Source of the DNA: Alphaproteobacteria bacterium | GTDB taxonomy: Bacteria > Pseudomonadota > Alphaproteobacteria > Rhizobiales > Hyphomicrobiaceae | Direction: 5' to 3' | NCBI GenBank assembly: GCA_022600345.1 | Contig: JAHZKP010000017.1 | Location: forward strand, 1-43,986 | DNA length: 43,986 bases | In this document: piece by piece, positions 14,724-24,322 of the stretch | How the letters are laid out: every line of letters begins with the position of its first letter | Position numbering within the stretch: position 1 is the stretch's first letter | Position numbers and translations under genes: made by a program | The notes under the pieces: model-generated | The model's database searches: none | Told to the model about the DNA's origin: nothing | What the model saw: only the letters and a program-made list of their open reading frames with translations

Positions 14724-17432
14724 CTAATAGAAGCGCAGCAACCGCTCAATGTAGTCGAGTTCATCCTGCGGACGCTTGGCTTCACCAAGGCGGCGTCGCA
14801 ACTCGTTGAGCAATTCGCGGGCTCGTTGCGTATCGATTTCATCGGGAACCTTCACCGAAGTCCCCTGGTCGGGCCCGCGTGACTTTTGCGGTCTGCCCAG
14901 CGGATCGCGCGGTGTGTCACCGTTTTGCCCGTAGCGCTGTGGCATGTTCTTCATCATCTGTTGGGCCATTTTCTGGGCACCCTTGCGCAACTTGTCGAGC
15001 GCCTGCGATTGCTCCTGCATCGCCCCTTCCAGATCGCCTTCTTCAAGCGCCCGTTCGGCATTGCGCATGGCCTGCTGTGCGCCCTCTATTTCTTCCGGGC
15101 TGCCCATTCCCGAGCCCTGCATATCGCGCTGCAATTGACCAAGCCTGTTACGCAGGCCCCGTTGCCGGTCGCCAAGCGCGCCCTGGCCCAACTGCCCCTG
15201 CCCCTGCTGCCCTTGTCCGCGCTGCCCCTGTTGCCCTTGCTGACCCTGGCCGCGCTCGCCGGTCTGCGGACCACGTCGCCGTGAGCCCTGCTGGCCTTGT
15301 CCCTGTTGTCCGCGCTGTCCCTGTTGCCCTTGCTGACCTTGTTGCCCCTGCTGGCGCTCCTGGGAAAAAGTATCGTCCATCAGCCGCTGCTGTTGCCCGA
15401 CGATATCGCCAAGCTCGCTCATCATTTCCATCGCCTGCTGATTTTGCTGCGATTGGGCATTTTGCGAGTCAGCCGATTGCATCCTGTCGAGCAGGTCGCG
15501 CAGTTCGCTAAGCATCTGCTGGGCGGATTCCCTCGCCCCGCTTTTGGCCATTTCCTCGATCTGTTTCATCATCTGTTCGAGGTCTTGCTGGCTGAGCTGC
15601 TGTTGCTGCTGATTCTGCCCGTTGGGCATTGTCGGGTTGTTTTGGGCTTCGCGTGCCATCTGCTGAAGATACTCGTTGAGAGCCGTCTTCAGTTCGTTCA
15701 TCGCATCAGTGATCTCCTGGTCGCTGGCGCCATCTTCCAGCAACTTGGCCAGCCTTTCCTGGGCATCGCGCAACCGTCGCTCTGCATCGCTAAGATCGCC
15801 GTCTTCGATGCGCAGCGCCACGTTCCAGAGTTGGTCGATAACACTGTCGAGGCCGGGCCGTGTTTTTTCGCGCTGCAGCCGGTACATGGCCGTTCGCAAA
15901 CCCAGATAGACCTGCACGTCATCAATGAAACCTTCAGGTTCCAGCGTCAGCGCTTCGAGCGCCCGCACCACGCGAGGGCTGTAACGCGAGTCTTCAACCA
16001 GTTTGCGACGCTGCTCGATCACCGCGCGCGCCAGCGGCTTCCGGAAGATCCGCTGCGGCAGCTTCATCTCGATCGACTTGGAACGGCCGGTCTGCCCCGC
16101 TGCATCGGTCGCTTCCAGGTTCATCAGCACCTTCAGCCCGGCCCAAGGGTGTGAGCCCAGCTCCAGATGGGTCACCGACTCGCCCGATTTTGCGTTCGAC
16201 TTGGGCAATCGCAAACTCAGTTCCGGTGGCCGTGAAAGCGGCAACCGCGGCCCTGTCAACGCATCTTCGCGCGCCCATGCAGTCTCCGGATCGTCGTCTT
16301 CATTTGCAGCTCTGGCGACTTTGACGCGGGCAGCCACAACGCCGTAGTCATCGCCCACGACATATTCGAGTTTCATCGAGCCCCTGCCGGACGCGCGCGG
16401 CGTCTTCAGCAACTCGATTGTCGGCACCTCGTCTGGCGTAACCGAAAAGGTCCACGAATCGACTTCTTTTTCGCCGTGCATCAGCCTGACGCGCGAGGAC
16501 GCGGTCAAGGCGGTGCGCACTTCGGCGACATCCTTGACGATCCCGCCCGGCGTTTTCGCGGCATCGGATTCAATTGTCTGCGTGTCTTCGCCAGCCCCAA
16601 GGATTTCAAGGCGAACGTCGGATGCCGCCTCCCCGCTCGCGCGCACGATGAACTCGCTTTTATGGGGCACCTCCACCAGATCACGGGCGTTGATACCCTG
16701 TTTGCCGGCTCCCCCCGGCACTGCCCCGCCGTCCGCCAGCATGACGGGCGCTTTCGCGGTGTAGGCTGGCGGCGTCACCCAGGCATCGATCCGCAACCGT
16801 GAAGCAGCGTCCGCCGGCGTTGCAAACCGGAACGCCCCTGCCAGCCGGTCCGACCAATGATCTCCCGCCAATGCTGTCAGCGCCACCGCACCGATCAGCA
16901 GAAATGCACGCAACGCCCAGGGGTCGTGCCTTGGCGTGTCAGGGCGTGGACCTGCAACTTTCAGGCGCTCCAACAGGTCGGCCAGCCGTTGCCGGTGTGC
17001 CCGCCAGATTTCACGGGTTGCCGGGTCGGCGCCTCCCGATGACAGCGTGTCGTCATATGAGGATGCCGGACGGTGCGCGATGCCCGACAATCGCTCCAAC
17101 CGTTTCAGGCCTTCTTCGCGAGATGCAAACGGTGTTCGCGCAGCCCAGAACAATGCCGCTACCAGTGCCAATCCGAATCCAGCCAGAATGGCCTTGTGCA
17201 TGAGCGGGCTGATCAGCTCCCACAAGCCGGCCATGGAGGCGATAATGAATGCACCGATCACCGCGAGCACCAACCAGATGCGCGGCCACATGCGTTCGAA
17301 AAACAATATCCAGATACTGCGCTCGATCTTGCGTTCGAGAGCCATGTCGGCGTGCGCGCGCGACGTTCTGGCGGCGCGCTTTTGGGCGAGTGAGCGGCTA
17401 TCAGGTGTCATGTCGGAGACTTTAGCACGCAA
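14724..17432 (-). CDS. TIGR02302 / DUF4175 family membrane protein
   Basis: A 902-residue protein of the alphaproteobacterial TIGR02302 family, function unknown. Two membrane segments lie near the N-terminus (about 50-70, IWLVLAVIGAFIIASMAGLW; and 80-98, AILAGFGLALVAALFWAA) and a third near 170-187 (ALRAFLLIGAVALTALAG). A large extracytoplasmic region follows (beta-rich to about 450), then a long helical stretch and a Gln/Gly-rich low-complexity block around plus-strand 15170-15360 with repeated GQQGQQGQ units. The C-terminus is again ordered (LLNELRRRLGEAKRPQDEL). In Hyphomicrobiales this gene typically follows lysA (recall); here lysA is 7 kb away and in the opposite orientation, which supports a rearrangement. 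The low-complexity tract may vary in length between strains. Confidence 0.85.
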   Translation of the reverse strand: MRAKVSDMTPDSRSLAQKRAARTSRAHADMALERKIERSIWILFFERMWPRIWLVLAVIGAFIIASMAGLWELISPLMHKAILAGFGLALVAALFWAARTPFASREEGLKRLERLSGIAHRPASSYDDTLSSGGADPATREIWRAHRQRLADLLERLKVAGPRPDTPRHDPWALRAFLLIGAVALTALAGDHWSDRLAGAFRFATPADAASRLRIDAWVTPPAYTAKAPVMLADGGAVPGGAGKQGINARDLVEVPHKSEFIVRASGEAASDVRLEILGAGEDTQTIESDAAKTPGGIVKDVAEVRTALTASSRVRLMHGEKEVDSWTFSVTPDEVPTIELLKTPRASGRGSMKLEYVVGDDYGVVAARVKVARAANEDDDPETAWAREDALTGPRLPLSRPPELSLRLPKSNAKSGESVTHLELGSHPWAGLKVLMNLEATDAAGQTGRSKSIEMKLPQRIFRKPLARAVIEQRRKLVEDSRYSPRVVRALEALTLEPEGFIDDVQVYLGLRTAMYRLQREKTRPGLDSVIDQLWNVALRIEDGDLSDAERRLRDAQERLAKLLEDGASDQEITDAMNELKTALNEYLQQMAREAQNNPTMPNGQNQQQQQLSQQDLEQMMKQIEEMAKSGARESAQQMLSELRDLLDRMQSADSQNAQSQQNQQAMEMMSELGDIVGQQQRLMDDTFSQERQQGQQGQQGQQGQRGQQGQGQQGSRRRGPQTGERGQGQQGQQGQRGQGQQGQGQLGQGALGDRQRGLRNRLGQLQRDMQGSGMGSPEEIEGAQQAMRNAERALEEGDLEGAMQEQSQALDKLRKGAQKMAQQMMKNMPQRYGQNGDTPRDPLGRPQKSRGPDQGTSVKVPDEIDTQRARELLNELRRRLGEAKRPQDELDYIERLLRFY

Positions 17433-17556
17433 CTTGATGCTGGAACCTCAATTTTACGAAGGCTTTCGTTCACGTTTTGTTTCAGGCAATTGCCGCCCTC
17501 GCAAATTTGGAATCTGTCTGAGTGAGATGGTGGGGCGGAACTCCGCCCGCCCGCTA

Positions 17557-19581
17557 TCATTCAGGTGCGGTATCCGGCTGGCCCGGCAATTGTGAGGGAG
17601 GCGCCGGCCGGGCGGCTTTGGCTATTCCGGAGCTAAGCTTGGCCGCGCGGCTGAGATCCTGCAGCACTTGCGCTCGTAGTCGCTTGGCTGCGCCCTTGCA
17701 ATGGTCTCCGGTCAGCGTTCGCAATAGCATCGCCACATCGCCATTGAATGAAGGTTGGAACAGGAAGGTGGCTGCGGCCCGCCTTGCAATACCGTTGGCG
17801 ACGGCGGCATCCGGCGTTAAATCCGAACAGGCCATGGCGGATAGAAACTTCGTGATCTGGGCTTTCTCGCGGTTCCCCCAGGGGCCTGATGCAAGAGCTG
17901 ACTGCCAGGCCTGATACTCACGCGTTTCAGGCCATTTCGCTGCTCCTTGTTCGTTCATCAGAATGGGCGCGACACGCGTCTCGATCTTTTTCGCCAGATC
18001 GCGGTTCTCAAGCTTCTCGATTGTCGCTTTGATGGCCCCCCTGACGGTGTCTCCAGGATCCGCGAGCAGGCGGAATCTCAAATCGGCAGCGTTGCTGGCG
18101 CTGATCGATGGCGGATTGCTGAGCCAGATCGGTCCCTGCCTGAGATCGGCGCCTTCAACGTTTGCAGCCCGCAAATCCGTTGCGATCAGCCAGGCCCCCT
18201 GAAAGTCAGCCCCCAAGGCGCGCGCCTGGGACAGGTTTGCGCCGAAAAGTTTCGCGCCTGTGAAGCGCGCAGCCTCCAGATTGGCCCCGGTAAGGTTTGC
18301 TCCCGTTAGATTGGCGTGTTGGAAGTCAGCACCTTGCAGTTGGGCTGCCAACAAAACCGCTCCGGCCAATTCAGCCTTCGAGAAATCCGCGCCATATCCG
18401 ACGCTGGCGTGCAGGTTTGCCCCCTGCATCCGCGCCCGCCGGAAGCTCGCCCGCGACAACCGGGCCGGCGTGAAATCGGCATCTTCCTGGCCCTCGCGCC
18501 AGAACTTGGCATCGCGCAAATCCGCTCCCACCAGCAGCGCGCTTTCAAGCCTGGTGCCTGAAAGGCTTGCCGACTTCAACGTCGCCCCCGTCAGGTCCGC
18601 GCCGTGAAGATCGCTACGATCGAGCGTCGCATAGCGCAGGTCGCGCCCGCGAAGGTTCAAGCTGACCTCGCCGTTGAGGCCTTTGTCTTCGGCAACCAGA
18701 TCAGCATCTGTCACGATAAGATTGCGGCTGAACCAACTGCGGTTGCGCCCCGAGACCCGGTCAACCTCACCTTCGAACAGAAACGCTGTTGGCGCGAATG
18801 CGGTACGGCTCTCTCCAGGGATTGCCCGGCTCCAGCCCGGCAGGCTTGCTGCGAAGCGGTCGAGGTCACCATCAGGAATCGTGGCGATGAGAAACGAAAA
18901 CAGAACCGCCGATAAGGTGATCAAACCGGAGATCAGCACACGCGCTGGATATTGCGAGATCGAATAGAACGCCGCGCTCCAGAAACGGCGTAAGGGTGCG
19001 GAGAAGTAAACGCCGATCAACGAGATTATGGCCAAGTCCAGCAGCAGATAGCCGCGATGCGCCCACGTTGAAGCAACATCGTGATAGGGCAGAAACGCGG
19101 TTTGGAAATACAAAACCAGCACGATTGGAATGACCGCGAGCGACAGCCACGTCGTGTAGTCGAGCAGCACGGCAATCAGGCACCCGCGCGATGGACCGGC
19201 AACCGCCTGGGTGATGAAATAAGGATGTAGTTCGAAGCGGCCAGGATGGTGCTCGTTGCCTGACGTCGTCTCGGATTCTTCGAAGTAGCGGTTCAGCACT
19301 TCGATCTTCTGAGCCAGCGCGACGTGCTGCACGAGCACGCCGAAATGGAAGAAGACGTAGACGAGAGGCGCGAACAAGAAGAACTGATCGAGCGAGATAT
19401 CGACCTGCAAAATCGGAAGCGCAACCGGCGAGTTCAAAAGCAGGTCTGTGTGATTAACGCCGGCAATCGCGATGAACAGGTAGGCGGTAAAAGCCAGGAA
19501 CCCCAGCCACGAAGTTCGCGTCGCCCCCGAGGCTGCGTTGACAGCCTCAATCAATAGCCTGGGCACTTCGGAACTATTCAC
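17557..19581 (-). CDS. Membrane-anchored pentapeptide-repeat protein
   Basis: The 674-residue protein has three parts. The first (about 1-260) has about five hydrophobic segments, for example WLGFLAFTAYLFIAIAGV, FFLFAPLVYVFFHFGVLV and LISGLITLSAVLFSFLIA. The second (about 315-500) is a run of pentapeptide repeats of the A(D/N)LXX type (GADLTGATLKSASLSGTRL, GANLTGANLEAARFTGAKLF), which fold as a right-handed quadrilateral beta-helix. The third is a C-terminal helical region of about 170 residues. The repeat domain is therefore tethered to the inner membrane. Family members are diverse, and no substrate or partner is shown by the sequence; a scaffold or protein-interaction role is likely. It lies 124 bp upstream of the TIGR02302 gene on the same strand and could be cotranscribed with it. 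Confidence 0.88.
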   Translation of the reverse strand: MNSSEVPRLLIEAVNAASGATRTSWLGFLAFTAYLFIAIAGVNHTDLLLNSPVALPILQVDISLDQFFLFAPLVYVFFHFGVLVQHVALAQKIEVLNRYFEESETTSGNEHHPGRFELHPYFITQAVAGPSRGCLIAVLLDYTTWLSLAVIPIVLVLYFQTAFLPYHDVASTWAHRGYLLLDLAIISLIGVYFSAPLRRFWSAAFYSISQYPARVLISGLITLSAVLFSFLIATIPDGDLDRFAASLPGWSRAIPGESRTAFAPTAFLFEGEVDRVSGRNRSWFSRNLIVTDADLVAEDKGLNGEVSLNLRGRDLRYATLDRSDLHGADLTGATLKSASLSGTRLESALLVGADLRDAKFWREGQEDADFTPARLSRASFRRARMQGANLHASVGYGADFSKAELAGAVLLAAQLQGADFQHANLTGANLTGANLEAARFTGAKLFGANLSQARALGADFQGAWLIATDLRAANVEGADLRQGPIWLSNPPSISASNAADLRFRLLADPGDTVRGAIKATIEKLENRDLAKKIETRVAPILMNEQGAAKWPETREYQAWQSALASGPWGNREKAQITKFLSAMACSDLTPDAAVANGIARRAAATFLFQPSFNGDVAMLLRTLTGDHCKGAAKRLRAQVLQDLSRAAKLSSGIAKAARPAPPSQLPGQPDTAPE

Positions 19582-19754
19582 GGGGGACGATACCTAACTC
19601 ATCGGATGGCGGCCCGGCGAATTACGCGCGCCAAGCCAAACAGACGCCATATGAGCACGGAATGGCGCACGCTGTTCAGCATGGCGGCCGCCCGTCCGAG
19701 CGATTCCGCCCAACCCGACGCAACCCCGCCACAGTGGGGCAGTTTGTTTGCCGA

Positions 19755-19780
19755 CTACTCCCGCAGCAGTTCATTGATGC
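19755..19780 (-). pseudogene. Displaced copy of the dapD 3' end
   Basis: These 26 bp match the last 26 bp of intact dapD (20364-20389) at 23 positions. Read on the minus strand they encode the same C-terminal INELLRE and TAG stop, and all three differences are synonymous (AAT/AAC, CTG/TTG, CTG/TTG). Homology stops abruptly upstream, 25 bp before the DUF805 stop codon. The copy is thus a fragment of a real, separately evolved dapD end, not a simple recent duplication. Confidence 0.7.
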
Positions 19781-19805
19781 ATCTCTGAACCGAATTCGAT
19801 GGCGG

Positions 19806-20333
19806 CTAGTGCTCGGCCAGAGGATCGTTTCCGTACTTGTTCGGCCCTTCTGTTCCCTTCAGAAACCAGAGGTGAACGATGAGATAAATCGAGTAGATCA
19901 GAACAAACGGAGACAACGCCATGGCACCCCAGAATGCATAGAGCCGGAACCTATCCGCACCCGCTATCTCGTTCGCTAGATCGGTGGCTGAAAAGTCAAG
20001 ACCTGCCGCAAAGAATACAAAAGCTGCTACCGCGCATAACACCGCCGCATAATTAACGCCGATCCACCAACCGGACTTGTTGCGATCATGGAGTCTCTTG
20101 GTGTTGATAGCAAATGTCGACCACAGAAAGAGAGACGATATGAAGAGGCCTGCCCACTTGCGCGGATGATCCCATGCGATGAGTGAGTTCGGATCATCAG
20201 GTGAGATAGATCTACCAAGCACAAGCGTCGCTAGTTGCTGCAACAGCAGGAATGCTGCAAGCAGCGCCAAGAACGCCAGCCAATAGGTCTTGCGAGGGAT
20301 TCGCCCCTCCAAACCAAACAACAAATCCCGCAT
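19806..20333 (-). CDS. DUF805 family inner-membrane protein
   Basis: DUF805 proteins are small multi-pass membrane proteins of unknown function. The features are clear: LFGLEGRIPRKTYWLAF at the N-terminus, the INTKRLHDRNKSGWW motif after the second membrane segment, about four transmembrane helices, and the GTEGPNKYGNDPL ending. The ATG at 20333 is preferred because it aligns with the family start and has GGGAG upstream; an in-frame GTG at 20363 would directly abut the dapD stop. The gene follows dapD by 30 bp on the same strand and is probably cotranscribed. A second DUF805 gene (28942-29388) lies just upstream of dapE in opposite orientation. The gene is bracketed by two copies of the dapD 3' end. 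Confidence 0.9.
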   Translation of the reverse strand: MRDLLFGLEGRIPRKTYWLAFLALLAAFLLLQQLATLVLGRSISPDDPNSLIAWDHPRKWAGLFISSLFLWSTFAINTKRLHDRNKSGWWIGVNYAAVLCAVAAFVFFAAGLDFSATDLANEIAGADRFRLYAFWGAMALSPFVLIYSIYLIVHLWFLKGTEGPNKYGNDPLAEH

Positions 20334-20363
20334 TGTGGCTGGCTCCCGCGCTACTTCGTCCAC

Positions 20364-21224
20364 CTACTCCCGCAACAATTCGTTGATGCCGGTTTTGGAG
20401 CGGGTTTGCGCATCAACGGTCTTGACGATGACGGCGCAGTAGAGGCCGGGCCCTGGCGAGCCATCGGGAAGCGGCTTGCCGGGCATGGTGCCCGAGACGA
20501 CAACCGAGAACGGTGGCACGCGGCCCATGTGGATTTCACCCGTCGCGCGATCGACAATCTTGGTCGACGCCCCGATATAGACGCCCATCGACAAAACCGC
20601 GCCTTCACCAACGACGACGCCTTCGGCAACTTCGGCACGCGCGCCAATGAAGCAGTTGTCTTCAATGATCACAGGGCCAGCCTGGAGCGGTTCGAGAACG
20701 CCACCGATACCGGCGCCGCCCGAGATGTGGACGTTCTTCCCGATCTGCGCGCATGAACCCACAGTTGCCCAAGTGTCGACCATGGTTCCGCTATCGACAT
20801 AAGCGCCCAGGTTGACGAACGATGGCATCAGCACGACACCGGACGCAATGTAAGCAGAATGGCGGACGATAGCGCCTGGGACCGCACGGAAGCCGGCTTT
20901 CTTAAAATCGTCGGCAAGCCAGTCGCCATATTTCAGCGGAACCTTGTCCCAGCCGTGCACCCGGCTGGCAAACGTGCCGCTTTTCTGGAACGGAATGACC
21001 TCGTTGTCGTTGAGGCGGAACGACAGCAACACAGCCTTCTTGGCCCACTGGTTGACGGTCCACTCGCCGCCTTCGGATTTTTCGGCAACACGAAGCTGAC
21101 CCGAATCCATCATGTCGAGCGCAGTTTCTACCGCATCGCGAACCGGACCCTTGGTGCCTGTGTTAACAGTGTCACGAGCCTCAAAAGCGTCTTCGATGGT
21201 CTTGATCAGGTCGGCATTGCTCAT
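20364..21224 (-). CDS. dapD: 2,3,4,5-tetrahydropyridine-2,6-dicarboxylate N-succinyltransferase
   Basis: DapD succinylates tetrahydrodipicolinate with succinyl-CoA in the succinylase branch of diaminopimelate/lysine synthesis. The 286-residue length is typical. An N-terminal helical domain is followed by a left-handed beta-helix of hexapeptide repeats (about 110-235), with landmark stretches [55 protein letters not shown] and [15 protein letters not shown]. It ends INELLRE. dapE of the same pathway is 8 kb away on the other strand, and lysA lies between. The gene immediately downstream is DUF805. The 3' terminus exists in a second, synonymously diverged copy at 19755-19780. Confidence 0.97.
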   Translation of the reverse strand: MSNADLIKTIEDAFEARDTVNTGTKGPVRDAVETALDMMDSGQLRVAEKSEGGEWTVNQWAKKAVLLSFRLNDNEVIPFQKSGTFASRVHGWDKVPLKYGDWLADDFKKAGFRAVPGAIVRHSAYIASGVVLMPSFVNLGAYVDSGTMVDTWATVGSCAQIGKNVHISGGAGIGGVLEPLQAGPVIIEDNCFIGARAEVAEGVVVGEGAVLSMGVYIGASTKIVDRATGEIHMGRVPPFSVVVSGTMPGKPLPDGSPGPGLYCAVIVKTVDAQTRSKTGINELLRE

Positions 21225-21404
21225 CGGGCGGTCCGTTTCTTTTCAGTGTTGATTGAAGTGTTGTGCCGCTTTTCGCCTTTGTGCCCGGTCAAGTCAATGC
21301 AAACCAAATCGGCAATCCGCCTTCGCCTGCCCGGCAAACGGCAGTATTAATTCCGCCCCGTTCGGTTGATAGTCAGCCCGAGCATAAATCGTGGAGACTA
21401 AAAT

Positions 21405-21773
21405 ATGGCCGAGCAACGTTCACAGACCCCTTCGCTTTTTTCCGGCATCATTGCCTTCGCCGTCGCCCTTCTAAGTTCGGTGGTGCTGGTGGTCATCGAA
21501 CTGATGGCGGCGCTGTTCACCTACTTCTATCTGGCGATCTTCCAGCGCGAGTGGTTTGGCCATCTGATCGGATACGCGCGCGGCGTACTCAACTTCTGCA
21601 TCGGCCAGATCGAGATGTGGTTTCCCTCGTTCACCAACGCGGCAAACGCCACGCTGATCGGCGAACTGGCGCCCAAGTCGATGCTGTTGCTGCTGATCGG
21701 TCTCGTCGTCGGCGCGCTGATCCGTCTTGTGTTGTGGATGCTGAAGCGGGCCATCGCTGGAACCTCGCACTGA
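21405..21773 (+). CDS. Small membrane protein of unknown function (122 aa)
   Basis: Not recognised as a named family. The protein has an N-terminal hydrophobic stretch that could be one long or two short membrane segments (about 11-50: LFSGIIAFAVALLSSVVLVV, then MAALFTYFYLAIF) and another near the C-terminus (about 93-110: SMLLLLIGLVVGALIRLVLW). A short aromatic loop lies between (FGHLIGYARGVLNFCIGQIE). There is no cysteine pair or catalytic motif. The ATG at 21405 is the first in the frame and follows GGAGAC. It is divergent from dapD and convergent with tlpA, only 10 bp from the tlpA stop. Confidence 0.75.
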   Translation: MAEQRSQTPSLFSGIIAFAVALLSSVVLVVIELMAALFTYFYLAIFQREWFGHLIGYARGVLNFCIGQIEMWFPSFTNAANATLIGELAPKSMLLLLIGLVVGALIRLVLWMLKRAIAGTSH

Positions 21774-21783
21774 CGCGCGTCGT

Positions 21784-22419
21784 TCAGCGCAAAGCCGCCT
21801 CGATAAGCTTCTTGGCAGCCGGGCTATCCCACTCCGCCGGTCCCACGAGCCGCCCCACTTCGCGGCCTTCAGCGTCGATTAGCAGCGTTGTGGGCATGCC
21901 GATCACCCTGAGCGGCTTGGTCGCCTTCGCTGTCGCATCGACGTAGGTCGCCAGCGATTTCACCTTGATCTTGTCCAGGAACCGCTTTGACGCCTCAATA
22001 CCGCCGCGGTCGACGCTCAGCGCCACCACCTCGAATTTATCGCTGCCCATTTGGGCCTGAAGCCGGTCCAGCCCCGGCATCTCCTCCCGGCACGGACCGC
22101 ACCAGGTCGCCCACAGGTTGAGAAGAATCGTCTTGCCCTTGAAATCCGCCAGCGTCTTGGGTTTCCCCTCCGCATCCGTGAACGATACGTCAGGCACGGC
22201 GACCGGCTCTTTCTTCTTGACGAACGCGATCAGCCCGTTTTTGGCGGCATCGGAAGCAGGACCCACCGTGCGATCTACCGTTTCCGCGCCAATTCGCGTG
22301 ACGGCGTTGTCAGGAGGGCTACTGGTCAAGTATACCGCCGCCAGCACGATGAGTGCAGCGCTCGTCCCCATCCATGCGTACATCGACGGTGAAAATCGCC
22401 GAGGCTGCTCATCGCTCAT
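21784..22419 (-). CDS. tlpA: TlpA-like membrane-anchored thiol:disulfide oxidoreductase
   Basis: A periplasm-facing thioredoxin-like reductase tethered by one N-terminal membrane helix (about 17-33). In Bradyrhizobium, TlpA reduces the copper chaperone/CuA site used to assemble aa3 oxidase. The active site WATWCGPC gives CXXC at Cys107-Cys110. The cis-proline loop is VIGMPTTLLIDAEG and the ending GPAEWDSPAAKKLIEAAL is typical. The start at 22419 (MSDEQPRRFSPSMYAWMG) is preferred to an upstream in-frame codon at 22479 because TAGGA precedes it at a suitable distance. It is divergent from argH, the arrangement known from Bradyrhizobium and relatives. Confidence 0.88.
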   Translation of the reverse strand: MSDEQPRRFSPSMYAWMGTSAALIVLAAVYLTSSPPDNAVTRIGAETVDRTVGPASDAAKNGLIAFVKKKEPVAVPDVSFTDAEGKPKTLADFKGKTILLNLWATWCGPCREEMPGLDRLQAQMGSDKFEVVALSVDRGGIEASKRFLDKIKVKSLATYVDATAKATKPLRVIGMPTTLLIDAEGREVGRLVGPAEWDSPAAKKLIEAALR

Positions 22420-22528
22420 AGACGTAATCCTATTCTTCAACCCGGGTTCTTGATCCCAAAAGCTCTGCTTAGCGGCCACACCCTAGCGCCGCCCAGCCCA
22501 CGAGCCAGCCACAACGGAGCACAAAGTC

Positions 22529-23938
22529 GTGACCGAAAAGACTTCCAACACGATGTGGGGCGGCCGCTTCGAAATGTCACCCTCTGAAATCATGGAAGAA
22601 ATAAACGCATCAATCGACTTCGACAAACGTATGGCCCGCGAGGATATCGCGGGATCGAAAGCCCATGCATCCATGCTGGCGGCTGCGGGGATCATCACCA
22701 AGGACGACAAACAGGCGATTGACAAGGGCCTCGATCAGGTTCTGGGCGAGATCGAAGCGGGTGAATTCGAGTATTCCCGGGCGCTTGAAGATGTCCACAT
22801 GAATGTCGAAGCTCGCCTGAAAGAGCTGATCGGAGAGCCCGCAGGACGCCTCCATACCGGCCGGTCGCGCAATGACCAGGTTGCAACCGATTTCCGGCTC
22901 TATGTGCGCGGCCAGATCGAGAAGTTCGATGCCGCACTGGCGAGCCTCCAGCGCTCGCTTGCCCAAAAGGCCAAGGAAAACGCCGCCACAGTGATGCCTG
23001 GGTTCACGCACCTGCAACCCGCCCAGCCGGTCACTTTCGGGCATCACCTGCTAGCCTACGTCGAGATGTTTGGTCGTGACCGCGGCCGCTTCCAGGACGC
23101 CCGCAAACGGCTGAACGAGTGCCCGTTAGGAGCGGCGGCCTTGGCGGGAACCTCATTTCCCATCGATCGTGAGAAAACGGCCGCCGCGCTGGGCTTCGAC
23201 CGCCCAACCCGCAATTCGCTCGATTCCGTCTCAGACCGCGACTTCGTGTTGGAAACGCTGGCAGCTGCAACAATCTGCGCGGTGCACTTGTCGCGGTTTT
23301 CCGAGGAGATCGTCCTCTGGGTCACCCCGCAATTCGGCTTCCTCAAGCTTTCCGACCGCTTCACCACCGGCTCGTCGATCATGCCGCAAAAGCGCAATCC
23401 CGATGCCGCTGAACTATGCCGCGCCAAGGTCGGGCGCATTGCCGGAGCCCTGCAAAGCCTGGTGCTCGTCATGAAAGGGCTGCCGCTGGCCTACTCCAAG
23501 GACATGCAGGAGGACAAGGAGGTCGCCTTCGATGCCCTCGATAGCCTGCGGGTGGCGGTATCGGCGATGGCGGGAATGGTTGAGGACATGCAGCCGGTGC
23601 CAGAAAACATGCGTCTGGCCGCTGGTTACGGCTATTCGACAGCAACCGATCTGGCCGATTGGCTGGTCCGCGAGCTGAAGATGCCGTTCCGCGATGCCCA
23701 CCACGTTACCGGCTCAATCGTGGCGCTTGCAGAAAAGAACGCCTGCGACCTGGGCGATCTGCCGCTGGACGCCATGCAATCGGTCGAAGCGCGCATCACG
23801 CAAGCCGTTTTCGGCGTCCTGAGCGTCGAAAATTCGGTCGCCAGCCGCACCAGCTATGGTGGAACAGCGCCACACAACGTGGAAAAAATGGCTGGCGACT
23901 GGCTCACCAGGTTGGAAAGTGAGCCTCAGGCGGGCTAA
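22529..23938 (+). CDS. argH: Argininosuccinate lyase
   Basis: Cleaves argininosuccinate to arginine and fumarate, the last step of arginine synthesis. The 469-residue protein shows the family signatures in order: [20 protein letters not shown] at the N-terminus, [13 protein letters not shown] (109-121), the catalytic-His region [16 protein letters not shown] (159-174), and [16 protein letters not shown] (281-296, the flexible catalytic Ser loop). The start is GTG 22529, preceded by CGGAGC; no better upstream start exists. It is the first gene of the argH-lptM-lysA group and is divergent from tlpA. Confidence 0.97.
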   Translation: MTEKTSNTMWGGRFEMSPSEIMEEINASIDFDKRMAREDIAGSKAHASMLAAAGIITKDDKQAIDKGLDQVLGEIEAGEFEYSRALEDVHMNVEARLKELIGEPAGRLHTGRSRNDQVATDFRLYVRGQIEKFDAALASLQRSLAQKAKENAATVMPGFTHLQPAQPVTFGHHLLAYVEMFGRDRGRFQDARKRLNECPLGAAALAGTSFPIDREKTAAALGFDRPTRNSLDSVSDRDFVLETLAAATICAVHLSRFSEEIVLWVTPQFGFLKLSDRFTTGSSIMPQKRNPDAAELCRAKVGRIAGALQSLVLVMKGLPLAYSKDMQEDKEVAFDALDSLRVAVSAMAGMVEDMQPVPENMRLAAGYGYSTATDLADWLVRELKMPFRDAHHVTGSIVALAEKNACDLGDLPLDAMQSVEARITQAVFGVLSVENSVASRTSYGGTAPHNVEKMAGDWLTRLESEPQAG

Positions 23939-24070
23939 GTCTGAAGCCTCAAAACTTTGTCAGCGCTCCCTCGAACGTCTCGGAGCAGCGGCTGACGATT
24001 TCGCCATGCCGGCAATTCGCTAAGCGTTTCGCCGGTCCATGGCCACAATTCAAGGTTAGGCGCTAAGCGC

Positions 24071-24274
24071 ATGTCGAGCGTTTTAAAAATTTCACTCCTC
24101 ACGATCGCCCTGGCGCTGCCGTTGGCTGGCTGCGGCGTCAAGGGATCGCTTGACGCGCCTCCGGAAGCGAAAGCCGCCGGCACTGCGGTCTCGCCGGCTG
24201 CCAAGGGCACACCTGAAGGTTCGGCAGCCAAGAAGAAGAAGCACCGCCCGTTTATCCTCGATGGCATGCTTTGA
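24071..24274 (+). CDS. lptM: LPS translocon maturation chaperone LptM (YifL-like lipoprotein)
   Basis: A 67-residue lipoprotein. The signal peptide ends in the lipobox LAGC (Cys24), directly followed by GVKGSLDAPPE, the short conserved GxKGxL segment typical of LptM/YifL. In E. coli LptM assists oxidative maturation of LptD in the outer-membrane LPS translocon. The tail is Ala/Lys-rich and ends KKKKHRPFILDGML. The position between argH and lysA is the usual one in Alphaproteobacteria. ATG 24071 opens the signal peptide directly. Confidence 0.87.
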   Translation: MSSVLKISLLTIALALPLAGCGVKGSLDAPPEAKAAGTAVSPAAKGTPEGSAAKKKKHRPFILDGML

Positions 24275-24322
24275 TTGCTTCGGTCGCCTCCCCCGCCAAT
24301 CAACTCTGCGGCTTCAGCCCGC

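Noticed and set aside
14477-14809. Plus-strand frame with AAAGGA ribosome site as a real gene
   Set aside because: The product has no recognisable sequence and overlaps the 3' end of the TIGR02302 gene; at best the remains of a broken gene.
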